From: Bacteroidia bacterium
GTDB lineage: Bacteria; Bacteroidota; Bacteroidia; Cytophagales; Flammeovirgaceae
Assembly (NCBI GenBank): GCA_030425505.1
Contig: JAUIAB010000009.1
Coordinates: 1 to 64,000 of the forward strand
Direction: 5' to 3'
DNA length: 64,000 nucleotides
The position numbers and the translations under genes are program-made. The notes below the pieces were generated by a model, which saw nothing but the letters and a program-made list of their open reading frames with translations, had not been told where the DNA came from and ran no database searches. Shown in pieces: positions 35,974-45,630 of the stretch (positions are counted from its first letter, which is position 1; every line of letters begins with the position of its first letter).

Positions 35974-36540
35974 ATGAGATATTTAATTTCACTTCTTTTT
36001 GTTTTAGGTATTTCTACCATTGCTTACTCTCAATCGGACATAAGCCCTGAAAGAAAACAAGCGGTCGACTCACTAGCTTTAGAAAAAGTAAGAGATCTAA
36101 GTAAATACATAAGCATTATTGGTGATAAGGAGACCCCATTTTCTGAGGCCAATAGAGTTATTGAAAGAGCCTTGGAACTTTTTTCGGAAGGTAGCCAAAT
36201 TGGTGTTTCCTCTCTTAGCAATAAAGAGATTAAGTACTATGGCGTAAGAAAGTATTTCGAACACCTTATGGCTCTTAATTATGATAAAGTGAAGATTGAT
36301 TGGTTTAAAATTGAATATATAAGTGATTTAGAGCGTCAACCAGATGGTAAATACGTTGGTGTAATTACCATTTATCAGCGTTTTGAGGGGTATTCTAAAG
36401 ATAAACTAAAATATGTAGATACTACCAAAAAGGATATTACGGTATATGTCGAAAGAAAGGAAACACAGATAGGAGGTAGAATGATTGGTTTCTGGGATGT
36501 TTTACTGGGTGATATTAGAGTGAGTCAAACATATAGATAG
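35974..36540 (+). CDS. Exported protein related to the preceding lipoprotein
   Basis: A 188-residue secreted protein, starting at ATG 35974 because MRYLISLLFVLGISTIAYSQ is a clean signal peptide; a TTG six codons earlier is also in frame. The mature part has an N-terminal helix, the shared NRVIERALELFSEG and YYGVRKYFEHLMAL segments, and beta-strands (YVGVITIYQRFEGY, KDITVYVERKETQIGG). It probably forms an operon with the coiled-coil lipoprotein (46 bp gap). No function is known to me. It ends 10 bp before the convergent feoB stop. Confidence 0.72.
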   Translation: MRYLISLLFVLGISTIAYSQSDISPERKQAVDSLALEKVRDLSKYISIIGDKETPFSEANRVIERALELFSEGSQIGVSSLSNKEIKYYGVRKYFEHLMALNYDKVKIDWFKIEYISDLERQPDGKYVGVITIYQRFEGYSKDKLKYVDTTKKDITVYVERKETQIGGRMIGFWDVLLGDIRVSQTYR

Positions 36541-36550
36541 CTATTTGTTT

Positions 36551-38665
36551 TCAAGATAGAAAATTATAAACGCCCATTGCTGAGAAATACGCTACCACAG
36601 TCATAGTAACTAGCTGAACTATCGGCCACTTCCAGGTATTTGTTTCTCTTTTTACTATTGCTAAGGTACTCATGCATTGCATCGCAAAAGCAAAAAATAT
36701 CAATAGTGAACAAGAAACAGGAAGCGTAAATGCAGACATTCCTGTGTTTTCATTCTGAGCTTTTGACAAATTCTGTATAATAGAAGTATCATCATCCTGG
36801 TTTTCTATTGCATATAATGTAGACATTGTACCCACAAATACTTCCCTTGCTGCAAAAGAGGTAAGAATCCCAACCGTGATTTTCCAGTCATAACCTAATG
36901 GTTTAAAAGCAGGCTCTATCAGCTTTCCTAATTTTCCAATATAAGACGCTTCTAGTTTTTTAGATGCAATAATATATTCAGCCTTTTCTGTACTAAGGTT
37001 TTGCTGTTCAATATTAGAAAGCGCTTTTGCTTCAGCCTCTTGCATATCATTATCAAAACCATAGTTAGCTAGAAACCAAAGTGCTATAGATATGATGAGG
37101 ATGATTTTGCCTGCTTCAAGTGTAAATATTTTTACTTTTTCAAGTACTGTTAAGAATATTTTTTTCCAATGAGGGTTTCTATACTCTGGCAACTCTATTA
37201 GGAAAACATCTTCTTCTTTAAGTTTAAGTACTTTCTTTAATATATAAGCAAATACCAATGCTACTACTACCCCTAGAAGATATAGAGATATCATTACAAT
37301 ACCCTGAAGGTTAAATACTTTCCAGATGTATATGTTTGGTATGGCTAAAGCAATAAGAATAGTATACACAGGCAACCTTGCAGCACAACTCATAAACGGA
37401 GTAATAAGAATGGTAGCCAGTTTTTCCTTACGGTTTGTTATTGTTCTGGCAGAAAGTATAGCAGGGATTGCACATGCAAACCCTGATACCATAGCTACCA
37501 CACTTCTACCATTTAGTCCGAACTTTCTTAATAGCCTATCAAATATAAAGGTTACTCTGGTCATGTAACCAGTGTCTTCCAGTACTCCTATGAACAGAAA
37601 AAGGAATGCTATCTGTGGGATAAATATTATTATTCCTCCTACCCCAGCCATCATTCCATCTGTAATTAGGTTTGTTACCCAATGCTCTGGCAATAGCTTT
37701 TTTATTCCTTCTACGCCCCATGAAGTTAAGGTATCTATAGCATCCATAGGATAAGATGCCCATGTAAAGACAGACTGAAATACAACTCCAAGTATTATAA
37801 AAAAAACAATTGGCCCCCAAATATGATGTACTAATACCTTATCTAACTTTTCTGTAAATCTCTTCTCCTGTTCTTTTTTTTCTTTTACTACTTTGTGTAA
37901 TATCTGTTTTACTTTATTGCTTCTTGAAATTATTTCAGAAACCTGCAAAGCAACTGGTTGAATGTTTTCTTCTTTTTCCCACTCGTTTATTGCCTGAACT
38001 TCTTCTTTGGATAGAGATGAGATGTGCTTTTTGTTATTAATTATTGCAAGCTTTTCATACTCTGTTTTATTTTCAAATATCTTAAGGCCTGGAGTAACAG
38101 GATAGCTACCCAAATTGATAAAATCAGGTTGTTGCTGGGCGTCATTTTTATCAGCTATTTTCTCGATTGCTTCACAAATCAGACCTTTTTCTTTTCCTGT
38201 TCTTCCATTTATTTCAACACATGGTACGTTTAGCTCTTTCTCAATTGCTTCAACATCTATTTCAGTACCCTTATCCCGAGAAATATCTGTCATACTTATT
38301 GCCAACACTAGTGGTATATGCAAATCTCTAAGTTGAGAAAATAAAACCAGTTGCCTTTCTAATTGAGTAGCATCCGCTACAAAAATTATTGCATCAGGCT
38401 TTGTTTCATTATTCAGAATTAGGTTGACAGTTACAATTTCATCTTCAGAGCTAGGATATAAGTTGTATAAGCCGGGTGTATCAATAATAGTGATGGAAGA
38501 TAAATTTCCTGCAGTTAGTTTACCCTCTTTTAACTCAACGGTTATTCCTGGGTAATTAGCTGTTTTTTGGTTTAAACCTGTGAGATGATTAAATATAGAT
38601 GTTTTTCCGCTATTGGGATTTCCTGTAAGGGCTACTCTAAACTCCTTCTTTTCAACTTCTTTCAC
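36551..38665 (-). CDS. feoB: Ferrous iron transporter FeoB
   Basis: A 704-residue Fe(II) transporter of the inner membrane. The N-terminal G domain has G1 GNPNSGKTSIFNHLTG, the switch TANYPGITVE, G3 DTPGLYNLYP and a GDI-like helical segment. After about residue 270 come the membrane segments with two Gate domains (GGIIIFIPQIAFLFLFIG, SGFACAIPAILSARTI). Cys in the gate regions and the C-terminal spans (SCSLLIFFAFAMQCMSTLAI) are typical. It is downstream of feoA by 7 bp, and both are probably iron-regulated. Confidence 0.96.
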   Translation of the reverse strand: MKEVEKKEFRVALTGNPNSGKTSIFNHLTGLNQKTANYPGITVELKEGKLTAGNLSSITIIDTPGLYNLYPSSEDEIVTVNLILNNETKPDAIIFVADATQLERQLVLFSQLRDLHIPLVLAISMTDISRDKGTEIDVEAIEKELNVPCVEINGRTGKEKGLICEAIEKIADKNDAQQQPDFINLGSYPVTPGLKIFENKTEYEKLAIINNKKHISSLSKEEVQAINEWEKEENIQPVALQVSEIISRSNKVKQILHKVVKEKKEQEKRFTEKLDKVLVHHIWGPIVFFIILGVVFQSVFTWASYPMDAIDTLTSWGVEGIKKLLPEHWVTNLITDGMMAGVGGIIIFIPQIAFLFLFIGVLEDTGYMTRVTFIFDRLLRKFGLNGRSVVAMVSGFACAIPAILSARTITNRKEKLATILITPFMSCAARLPVYTILIALAIPNIYIWKVFNLQGIVMISLYLLGVVVALVFAYILKKVLKLKEEDVFLIELPEYRNPHWKKIFLTVLEKVKIFTLEAGKIILIISIALWFLANYGFDNDMQEAEAKALSNIEQQNLSTEKAEYIIASKKLEASYIGKLGKLIEPAFKPLGYDWKITVGILTSFAAREVFVGTMSTLYAIENQDDDTSIIQNLSKAQNENTGMSAFTLPVSCSLLIFFAFAMQCMSTLAIVKRETNTWKWPIVQLVTMTVVAYFSAMGVYNFLS

Positions 38666-38672
38666 TGAGCAG

Positions 38673-38897
38673 TTAAACGTTTATTTCTATCAAATCTGCT
38701 TCTCTTTTTCTTAAAACAACTCTACACTTATTCGTATAAATGTACATGGGACAACCCCAAAAAGATTTTTTAAATACAGAAACTTCTTCTCCTGGTATAA
38801 TGCCTAAAGAAGCCAATGTTTTCATCACATTTTGGCTTTTAATTATATCTATCTTTCCTTTTTGACCTTCTTTTAACTCAGAAAGAAGCTTTTTCAT
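38673..38897 (-). CDS. feoA: Ferrous iron transport protein A (FeoA)
   Basis: A 74-residue SH3-like small protein that accompanies FeoB in Fe(II) uptake. Typical features are the N-terminal LSELKEGQKGKI, the LASLGIIPGEEVSVFKKS core and a basic C-terminal strand. It is the first gene of a feoAB operon. Cytoplasmic. Confidence 0.92.
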   Translation of the reverse strand: MKKLLSELKEGQKGKIDIIKSQNVMKTLASLGIIPGEEVSVFKKSFWGCPMYIYTNKCRVVLRKREADLIEINV

Positions 38898-38920
38898 TTC
38901 TTATTTAGAATTATTATAAA

Positions 38921-38928
38921 CAAATCTA
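38921..38928 (-). promoter_or_regulatory. Candidate -7 element TAGATTTG for feoAB
   Basis: On the minus strand TAGATTTG matches the Bacteroidota primary sigma factor -7 consensus TAnnTTTG and sits 23 bases upstream of the feoA start. I cannot find a convincing -33 TTTG at the right spacing, so this is only a candidate. Confidence 0.25.
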
Positions 38929-39115
38929 CTAAATGAATTGCTAAAACTGATATTCTATCAATGTTTTATCTTTTCTTTGTGAAGGTCTATCAATTTTTTT
39001 GAAAACTTACAGACTTTTAATTTTTGCTGCAACGCTTTTAAAGGTTAACTCGTATTGTCTAAGCTTTTCTACCAAATTCAATTTAAAGCATTATTAATTT
39101 AGCCATTTCATTTAC

Positions 39116-40621
39116 TTGAGGTGGCTTTTTTTATTTATTCTATTCTATTACTTTTCAGGTAAAAAAACTGTATTGCTAAAACCTGTATATACTTTCCTCT
39201 TTTTAGCTCTTATAGGGCTATTATTTGTTTTTATTTTATTGTTTTCTGTTGAAAAGCTCCCAATCACTAATGGTTTTGTAATTAAAGTTCCAACATGGGC
39301 TAGTATTTTTCAGTCACCTAATAAAAACCTAAAGCAAACAGATAGTCTTCTTGACGTTGCTCAGAAATTAGATAGCATTCACTCTTTTTCCATTCAAGAA
39401 AAAAAAGACGAAAGCATAATTTCTCGTATCAAGAAGTTTGGTGTAAATAAATCTATTCAAAGTATTGAGTATGATGGACATTCTGCCAAAAAAGAGCTGG
39501 TTTCATTTTTCCAATCTTTAGACGCTTTATCTAATAATGAAGATAGCTTGTTTAGGGTGCTTCATTACGGAGACTCTCAGTTAGATGGAGATAGAATTAC
39601 AGAGTACCTAAGAAGCCGGCTTCAAAGCTTTTTTGGAGGCTGCGGAGTTGGTTATTTGCCTATCTCAACGATAGAAAACATACGGCTAACTTTAAAACAG
39701 TCTTCTACTCCCAATTGGATAAAGTATAGTAATTATTCTGAAAATGAATACAAGCCCAGACATTCAGGGTATAGTATTTTGGGGAGTTTTTTTTCTTTAA
39801 AAGAAGACTCTCTCTCTTATGGTTCAGTACGATACTACCCCTCTAAGTATGGAAACAAATTGGGGAATCATTACGAAAAACTAACTACATATTTCTGGGC
39901 TAGGGATAATAGTTTTCGAGTTGACTATGACATACCAAGCTTGGGTTTGCAAAAAGGGTTTATTATGAAAAGATCAACATCACCCTCTAGCTTTACTTTA
40001 AAAAAAGAAGGTGATCTGGGTGTGGTTCGACTCTCTTTTTCTAATGTTCGAAACGCTACCATTTATGGGGCTTCTTTTGACTGCAACAACGGCATAGCCG
40101 TAGATAATATTCCTATGAGAGGGAGTGCTTTTAGTTTTTTTTCTAAAATAAATGCTAACATTTTAAAATCTCAGTTACACGATCTAAATGCTCGTCTTAT
40201 AATTCTTCAATTTGGTATAAATGTGGTTTCAGAAGAGATAAAAAATTATGGATACTACGAAAAAATGATTTCTAGTGAGTTGAACTACATAAAAAAACTT
40301 TACCCAAATCTGAGTATTGTATTGATTGGAGTTTCGGATATGGCTCGGAAAGATCAGCTAAGCATTAATACCTATCCTAATATTCCTTTAATCATAGAAG
40401 CGCAAAGAAATGCTGCTTTCAAAAATGGTTGTGCTTTTTGGAATCTTTACGAAGCAATGGGGGGAGAAAATACTATTGTCGCCTGGGTAAATTCAAAACC
40501 TGCTCTGGCACAAAAAGATTATACTCACTTTACAAGAAGTGGGGCGAAAATAGTCGGAGAAATGATCTTTAATGCTTTGATGAAAGAGTATTTAGTTTAT
40601 TTGGAGGAAAAAAGTAGTTAA
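39116..40621 (+). CDS. SGNH/GDSL-type hydrolase with N-terminal membrane anchor
   Basis: A protein of up to 501 residues. A membrane span near residues 23-45 (TFLFLALIGLLFVFILLF) anchors a periplasmic SGNH hydrolase: the GDS-type nucleophile block HYGDSQLDGDRI near 150, a conserved LQFGINVV near 365-375 in place of the GxND block, and DYTHFTRSGAKIVGEMI near 468-485 carrying the catalytic Asp/His pair. It resembles acyl-esterases or acetyltransferases associated with cell-surface glycans. The start is uncertain: TTG 39116 gives the long form, while TTG 39173 gives MLKPVYTF, closer to the usual start of such proteins. No MBOAT partner is adjacent. Confidence 0.78.
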   Translation: MRWLFLFILFYYFSGKKTVLLKPVYTFLFLALIGLLFVFILLFSVEKLPITNGFVIKVPTWASIFQSPNKNLKQTDSLLDVAQKLDSIHSFSIQEKKDESIISRIKKFGVNKSIQSIEYDGHSAKKELVSFFQSLDALSNNEDSLFRVLHYGDSQLDGDRITEYLRSRLQSFFGGCGVGYLPISTIENIRLTLKQSSTPNWIKYSNYSENEYKPRHSGYSILGSFFSLKEDSLSYGSVRYYPSKYGNKLGNHYEKLTTYFWARDNSFRVDYDIPSLGLQKGFIMKRSTSPSSFTLKKEGDLGVVRLSFSNVRNATIYGASFDCNNGIAVDNIPMRGSAFSFFSKINANILKSQLHDLNARLIILQFGINVVSEEIKNYGYYEKMISSELNYIKKLYPNLSIVLIGVSDMARKDQLSINTYPNIPLIIEAQRNAAFKNGCAFWNLYEAMGGENTIVAWVNSKPALAQKDYTHFTRSGAKIVGEMIFNALMKEYLVYLEEKSS

Positions 40622-40639
40622 AGTTTTTTTTATCTCATC

Positions 40640-40690
40640 GAAAGTATTTCTTGCCTTGCATAGAATCTATGAGATGATTTCACAAAATGC
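40640..40690. repeat. Palindrome-centred short repeat (CATAGAATCTATG), copy 1
   Basis: AAAGTATTTCTT followed by CATAGAATCTATG (40659-40671) and an AT-rich tail. A second copy with the same layout is at 45726-45770, and a weaker variant centres on GTAGAATCTAC at 53450. The core is a perfect palindrome around an A/T centre. This copy lies between the SGNH hydrolase gene and the leader repeat of the M28 peptidase. The rest of 40691-40837 holds nothing I can support. Confidence 0.5.
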
Positions 40691-40837
40691 GGCAGTTATT
40701 ATTTAGTTATCCAATAGTACATTGTATACTTTATCAAAAAGATAAATAGACTTGGTGTGATATAAATTTTCTCACGAAAATTAGTTAATTTAATAGGCTA
40801 TTTTGTTTAGCTAATAATCATATTTCAATTTAAAATA

Positions 40838-40938
40838 ATGAAACAGCCCTTGTCTGATTTAAAATTGAGCTACACAGAGGGATGATTAAGCTGTGTGCCA
40901 AACAAAAAGGCAGGTTACAAATTTTAAATTTTAAAACA
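40838..40938 (+). repeat. Dispersed leader repeat, copy C (upstream of M28 peptidase)
   Basis: This copy begins ATGAAACAGCCCTTGTCTG and ends just before the peptidase ATG at 40939. The tiny ORF would start with TTG (40850) and read MSDLKLSYTEG before a TGA at 40883-40885, because two bases are missing relative to other copies. Its stop overlaps an ATG at 40882 (ATGA) that opens the second frame, MIKLCAKQKGR onward, which stays open into the peptidase gene. Confidence 0.88.
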
Positions 40939-42507
40939 ATGAAAAAGTGTCAAGTATGTTTTCTTTTAATCTTCTTTTGGTGGAATGCATTTGGTCAAGC
41001 TACTAATGAAGATGTTTCTATAAAGTATCAAAAAGAGATAACTGAAAAAGATCTATTACAACATTTAGGCATCCTTGCCTCTGATGAGTTTGAGGGAAGA
41101 GAAACAGGAGAAAAGGGGCAAAAGAAAGCTGCCGAATATATTTCTAATCATTTTAAAGCAATAGGTTTGAAAGGGATAACTAAAAATCAAGAAAACCCTT
41201 ACTATCAAACTTTCCAATTGCAGAAATCTTATTACAGCGCATACTCTTTGGTAAATAAAAAAGATACAGCTCTTCTTTTTAGAGACTTTGTTCCTTTCGG
41301 AAGCTTTGAGTCTGCAAAGAAAGAGTTAGATGTTGTTTTTGCTGGTTATGGAATAGATACTAAAACGTACTCTGACTATAACGGCTTAGAGGTAAAAGAT
41401 AAAGCAGTAGTTATATTCTCTGGCGAGCCAGTAGATAAGGAAGGTACGTTTTTGCTTTCAGGAACAGATGAGCCTTCAACATATTCTTCTACTGGAGAGA
41501 AGCTAAAAGTGGCAGCGGAAAATGGAGCTTCTTTTGTCATTATCGTTTATGAAAGTAAGAGTGAGTTTGATAAAAAGATCGCACTGTATGCTAATTATCT
41601 TAAGAAACCAAAATATGAATTTGAAACAGGAAACCAGTCTGGCGGCTTTGGGTTGATTTACACGTACCCTGAAGTTGCAGCTAAACTTTTAGGTACAAAG
41701 AAGAAAAAATTACAAAAAGCTATTGCTAAAATAAATGTAGGAAAAACCTCCTCATCGTTTGGCAGTAAAGTAGAGCTAAATGCTGAGTTTAAAAAAGAAA
41801 AAATAAATACAGAAAATGTGATGGGACTCCTAGAAGGTGTTTCTTCTGATGAAACATTAGTAGTTACTTCCCATTATGATCATGTAGGCATAATAGATGG
41901 TAAAATACATAATGGTGCTGATGATGATGGTTCTGGAACTACAGGGCTTTTGGAGATAGCAGAATCCTTTGCTTTAGCAGCTAAAGATGGGTATAAGCCT
42001 AAGCGAAACATACTGTTTATGACTTTTACTGGAGAAGAAAAAGGGCTTTTAGGGTCAAAGTATTATACGGACAACCCAATTATTCCACTACAAAATACTA
42101 TAGCAGATCTTAATATCGATATGATAGGAAGGGTAGATGATGAGCATAAAGAGGATCAAAACTATGTCTATTTGATAGGGTCAGATAAACTATCTTCTGA
42201 ACTACATGAGATGAGTGAAAAGACCTCCAAAGAATATTTTCCTGAAATAAAACTAGATTATAAGTATAACGATGAAAATGACCCAAATAGATTTTATTAT
42301 CGATCCGATCATTACAACTTTGCTAAGAATAATATACCTGTAATTTTTTATTTCAATGGAACTCATAAAGATTACCATCAGCCTACTGATACGGTTGAAA
42401 AAATCAATTTTGAGATGCTAAAAAAAAGAAGTCAGCTAATCTTTTTAACTGCTTGGGAGCTTGCCAATAGAAAAGAAAAGCCTCTAGTTGACAAGTCGGT
42501 TGATTAG
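40939..42507 (+). CDS. Secreted M28-family zinc aminopeptidase with PA domain
   Basis: A 522-residue exported peptidase. The start at 40939 is chosen because it gives a clean signal peptide (KKCQVCFLLIFFWWNAFGQ); an in-frame ATG at 40882 would add 19 residues derived from the leader repeat. A protease-associated insert lies around 110-270. Zinc ligands are visible as His in TSHYDHVGI near 311, Asp in NGADDDGSGTTG near 328, Glu in TGEEKGLLGS near 365, Asp in NIDMIGRVD near 393 and His in the C-terminal THKDYHQPTDT. All key residues are present. Most relatives are bacterial leucyl- or glutaminyl-type aminopeptidases. Confidence 0.92.
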   Translation: MKKCQVCFLLIFFWWNAFGQATNEDVSIKYQKEITEKDLLQHLGILASDEFEGRETGEKGQKKAAEYISNHFKAIGLKGITKNQENPYYQTFQLQKSYYSAYSLVNKKDTALLFRDFVPFGSFESAKKELDVVFAGYGIDTKTYSDYNGLEVKDKAVVIFSGEPVDKEGTFLLSGTDEPSTYSSTGEKLKVAAENGASFVIIVYESKSEFDKKIALYANYLKKPKYEFETGNQSGGFGLIYTYPEVAAKLLGTKKKKLQKAIAKINVGKTSSSFGSKVELNAEFKKEKINTENVMGLLEGVSSDETLVVTSHYDHVGIIDGKIHNGADDDGSGTTGLLEIAESFALAAKDGYKPKRNILFMTFTGEEKGLLGSKYYTDNPIIPLQNTIADLNIDMIGRVDDEHKEDQNYVYLIGSDKLSSELHEMSEKTSKEYFPEIKLDYKYNDENDPNRFYYRSDHYNFAKNNIPVIFYFNGTHKDYHQPTDTVEKINFEMLKKRSQLIFLTAWELANRKEKPLVDKSVD

Positions 42508-42533
42508 ACTTAATTTTATCAAAAAAAAGAAAA

Positions 42534-43688
42534 ATGGGATGTAGTAGCTGTGGAACTAATAAGGATGGAAAGCCAGCTGGTTGTAAAAGTAATGGTAACT
42601 GTGGAAGTGGAGGTTGTGGAATAAAGAATAGTTACAACTGGTTGCTTGACATAGATCAACCTGGTGAGAGTAAATATGATATAGTAGAAGTAAAGTTTAA
42701 AGGTGGAAGAAAAGAGTTTTTTAGAAATACCAAAAAACTAGAGCTGGTTACGGGAGATTGGGTAGTAGTGGCATCACAGCCAGGCTTTCATATTGGGCAG
42801 CTTTCTTTGCAGGGAGAGCTTGTTAAGCTACAAATGAGAAAGAAAAAGGTTTCTGAAAGCCAGGAGATAGCTAAAATATTAAGAAAGCCCACCCAAAAAG
42901 ATTTTGAGAAATTTCAAGAGTACCAAAATAGAGAAGTATCTGTTTTGTACCGAACAAAAGTTATAGCTGAAGGCTTAAAACTAAAAATGAAACTCTCTGA
43001 TGTGGAGTTTCAGGCAGATGGCGCTAAGGCAACATTCTATTATTCAGCTGATGAACGCGTGGATTTTAGGGAGCTAATAAAAGTGTTAGCTAAAGAGTTT
43101 AAGACAAGGGTGGATATGCGTCAAATCAGCTTGAGACATGAAGCTGGAAGATTAGGAGGAATTGGTTCTTGTGGAAGGACTCTCTGCTGTTCTACTTGGT
43201 TATCAGACTTTAAGCCAGTTACTACTGATTCAGCCAGATATCAAAACTTATCGCTTAACCCTTTAAAACTATCTGGGCAGTGTGGCAGGCTTAAGTGCTG
43301 CTTAAACTATGAATTGGACACTTATCTAGACGCTTTAATAGATATCCCTACCGTAAAAAGACCCTTATTAACAGAGAAAGGAGAGGCTAAACTTTTCAAA
43401 GTAGATATTTTCAAAAAAATACTTTGGTTTAGTTATCCTGGCGAAGCAAAAATTTATCAGGTAAGTGCTAAAAGAGTAAATGAAATACTCGACCTGAATA
43501 AAAAGGGGAAAAAACCTTTCTCATTAGAAGAAAACAGAGAGGAGGCGATAAAAAAGGAGAATGTGTTGCTTGAGGGCTTTGAACATAAAAACAAAAAAAA
43601 GAGAAACAATAGCTCAAACTCGAAAAAGCAAAGAAATAAAAGAAGTAAAAATCAAAACCAAAAAGATAGAAGAAAACCTAAGTCGTAA
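42534..43688 (+). CDS. ricT: PSP1-domain regulatory iron-sulfur protein RicT
   Basis: A 384-residue YaaT/RicT homologue. The N-terminus is Cys-rich (CSSCGTNKDGKPAGC, CGSGGC). The PSP1 domain covers about 60-290, with GRLGGIGSCGRTLCCSTWL near 204-222 and LSGQCGRLKCCLNYE near 240-254, the cysteines thought to bind iron-sulfur clusters in the Ric complex. The C-terminal 60 residues are a basic, low-complexity Lys/Asn tail. In Bacteroidota this gene commonly precedes gldH, as it does here. Confidence 0.92.
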   Translation: MGCSSCGTNKDGKPAGCKSNGNCGSGGCGIKNSYNWLLDIDQPGESKYDIVEVKFKGGRKEFFRNTKKLELVTGDWVVVASQPGFHIGQLSLQGELVKLQMRKKKVSESQEIAKILRKPTQKDFEKFQEYQNREVSVLYRTKVIAEGLKLKMKLSDVEFQADGAKATFYYSADERVDFRELIKVLAKEFKTRVDMRQISLRHEAGRLGGIGSCGRTLCCSTWLSDFKPVTTDSARYQNLSLNPLKLSGQCGRLKCCLNYELDTYLDALIDIPTVKRPLLTEKGEAKLFKVDIFKKILWFSYPGEAKIYQVSAKRVNEILDLNKKGKKPFSLEENREEAIKKENVLLEGFEHKNKKKRNNSSNSKKQRNKRSKNQNQKDRRKPKS

Positions 43689-43709
43689 ATAATTAACTAT
43701 AGCTGAAAA

Positions 43710-44231
43710 TTGAAATTTAACTTTATCCTAAAAATAAGTCTATTTCTAGTTGCGCCATTGCTCTTATTTAGTGCCTGTAACTCAAGAACTATTTATGAGT
43801 CTTATCAAGATTTTGATAGAGGCTATTGGATAAAAAATAAGCCAAGCTCTTTTCACTTTGATATTAAAGACACTTCTTCTCTCTATACTATTTTTGCTCA
43901 GCTACGAAATGATATTGACTACCCTTACTACAATATTTATTTAAAGTATTCCTTAGAGGAAAAAGCTATGGACTCTATTAGTTATATGCTAAGAGAGTTT
44001 GTACTGATGGATCCTAAAACAGGAAAACCGTTTGGCGAAAAAGATACTAGTAGTGAAATAGATGGCTTTGTGTACACTCACAAAGTGCCACTATTCACAA
44101 AAAAGAAATTTGAGAAAGTAGGATCGTATAAAGTCAACTTGAAGCAATATATGAGACCTGATACGTTAGAACATGTTTGGAGCATTGGGCTTCTTATAGA
44201 AAAGACTGAAAGTAACAAAAACCAGCTTTAG
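43710..44231 (+). CDS. gldH: Gliding motility lipoprotein GldH
   Basis: A 173-residue lipoprotein: hydrophobic signal and lipobox with Cys23 (LLLFSACNSR), then the GldH core (YESYQDFDRGYW, then FAQLRNDIDYPYYNIYL, MDPKTGKPFGE, SIGLLIEK). GldH is required for gliding in Flavobacterium and tracks with the T9SS/gliding apparatus. It starts at a TTG (43710), giving MKFNFILKISLF, with no ATG alternative nearby. Its position 21 bp after ricT is a conserved pairing. It supports the view that this organism glides and runs a type IX secretion system. Confidence 0.93.
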   Translation: MKFNFILKISLFLVAPLLLFSACNSRTIYESYQDFDRGYWIKNKPSSFHFDIKDTSSLYTIFAQLRNDIDYPYYNIYLKYSLEEKAMDSISYMLREFVLMDPKTGKPFGEKDTSSEIDGFVYTHKVPLFTKKKFEKVGSYKVNLKQYMRPDTLEHVWSIGLLIEKTESNKNQL

Positions 44232-44420
44232 CAATTACATGAAGCCATGAGGTAACTGCTAAATTAATATACATTGGTAGTTCTACTCTAAAGAATAAGC
44301 ATGTGCTTTTAAACCAACTCTTTTCTTAGAATAGATAGCAAAAGTATGGAATTGGCTTGAGTAATTATGCATTAGTAACTTAAACCTCAATGTGTTGGCA
44401 AATAATATAAATTTGTTTGG

Positions 44421-45626
44421 TTAAGGCTCAACTTTTACTACAAGCATATCACCATTGCTATTTTTAGCTGATTTTGTAAAGCCAGCAATTACAATCTTGT
44501 GATCTTTAGTTTCACAAAGATCATACCCTCTCTGTTCGTTAGGTCCGCCTAGATTCCTTTTCCAAAACAGTTTACCCTTAGAGTCAAACTTGACTAATAG
44601 AATATCTAAGCCTTCCGTACTAATGTTTTGACCTTCTTCATTCGATTGCCAAACATCTACATACCCAGTAAGAAGGAAGTTTTGATCTTCTGTTTGAATG
44701 ATACTAAAAGCTTCATCGGTACTTAAGTCTCCATATACCCTGAACCATTCTTGGAACCCTTTATTATTGGTTTTTACCACCCATGCATCTAAACTTCCCT
44801 CTGCAAAGGTGTATGAATACCCACCGATAATGTATTCATCGTCTTTTGTTTTAACAATAGCATTTACCATTTCATTATCTCCTCCGCCAAGGGTGTTTTC
44901 CCAGAGCTTATTGCCCTTTACATCTACAGATAAAAGCCAAACATCCCACTTTCCTCTTCCAAAAGACTCTGTATTGGCAGCAATGGTATAGCCTTGCTCG
45001 GTTTTAACTAAGTCCTTACCCTCTTCGTTACTATTGCCTCCATAAACTTTTTCCCAAAGTTTATTCCCCTCACTATCAATTTCTAAAAGAATAACATTAC
45101 TAATTGGATTTTCTGACTCTAAATCTAGTACATTACCGACAATGGTATATCCCTTAGAGTGAGATTCAACAATTGCATTAGCTTTTTCTATCTTAAGCTC
45201 ATCCCCATAGGTTTTACTCCACTCCTCCACTCCTTTTTTATTTAGTTTTAAGATCCACATGTCATGCATCTCTGGAGATCTATCAAACGAATCAGAATTT
45301 CCCGCAATAATAAACCCCCCGTCTTTGGTTTGGATAATATCTTGAACCTCTTCCGTTCCATCACCTCCTATTTTTTGTTCCCAAATTAATGTTCCATCAC
45401 TAGAAAGCTTTAGAATATGTAAATCAGTATTTCCAACTTCCCCTGAAGAAGATCTACCAAGGACTAAAATAGAATTATCTTGTAGTGCTAGTACTTTTTT
45501 TGCCTCATCAAAACGACTACCGCCAAATACCTTTCTAAATAAGATTTTTTGATTGCCTTGCGCTTGTAATTCAGGACAACTAGAATAGAGTAGCAATGCA
45601 AGTATTATATAAATTGATTTTCTCAT
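44421..45626 (-). CDS. Exported seven-bladed beta-propeller protein (SBBP/PQQ-like repeats)
   Basis: A 401-residue exported protein. Its N-terminus can be read as a lipoprotein signal (ALLLYSSCPE, Cys17) or as an ordinary one cleaved after QAQ. Seven repeats of about 50 residues follow, each with the pattern [YF]GG...[DE]E...I..T.DGG[FY]..AG[YN], for example KIGGDGTEEVQDIIQTKDGG and TLGGGDNEMVNAIVKTKDDE. This predicts one complete seven-bladed propeller. No sorting tail is present. The start codon lies just after leader repeat copy D. Confidence 0.85.
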   Translation of the reverse strand: MRKSIYIILALLLYSSCPELQAQGNQKILFRKVFGGSRFDEAKKVLALQDNSILVLGRSSSGEVGNTDLHILKLSSDGTLIWEQKIGGDGTEEVQDIIQTKDGGFIIAGNSDSFDRSPEMHDMWILKLNKKGVEEWSKTYGDELKIEKANAIVESHSKGYTIVGNVLDLESENPISNVILLEIDSEGNKLWEKVYGGNSNEEGKDLVKTEQGYTIAANTESFGRGKWDVWLLSVDVKGNKLWENTLGGGDNEMVNAIVKTKDDEYIIGGYSYTFAEGSLDAWVVKTNNKGFQEWFRVYGDLSTDEAFSIIQTEDQNFLLTGYVDVWQSNEEGQNISTEGLDILLVKFDSKGKLFWKRNLGGPNEQRGYDLCETKDHKIVIAGFTKSAKNSNGDMLVVKVEP

Positions 45627-45630
45627 CCGT

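Noticed and set aside
32480-36540. A single tatA-gatA-transketolase-lipoprotein operon with a shared function
   Set aside because: The genes share a strand and short gaps, but their roles are unrelated, so cotranscription is possible but functional linkage is unsupported.
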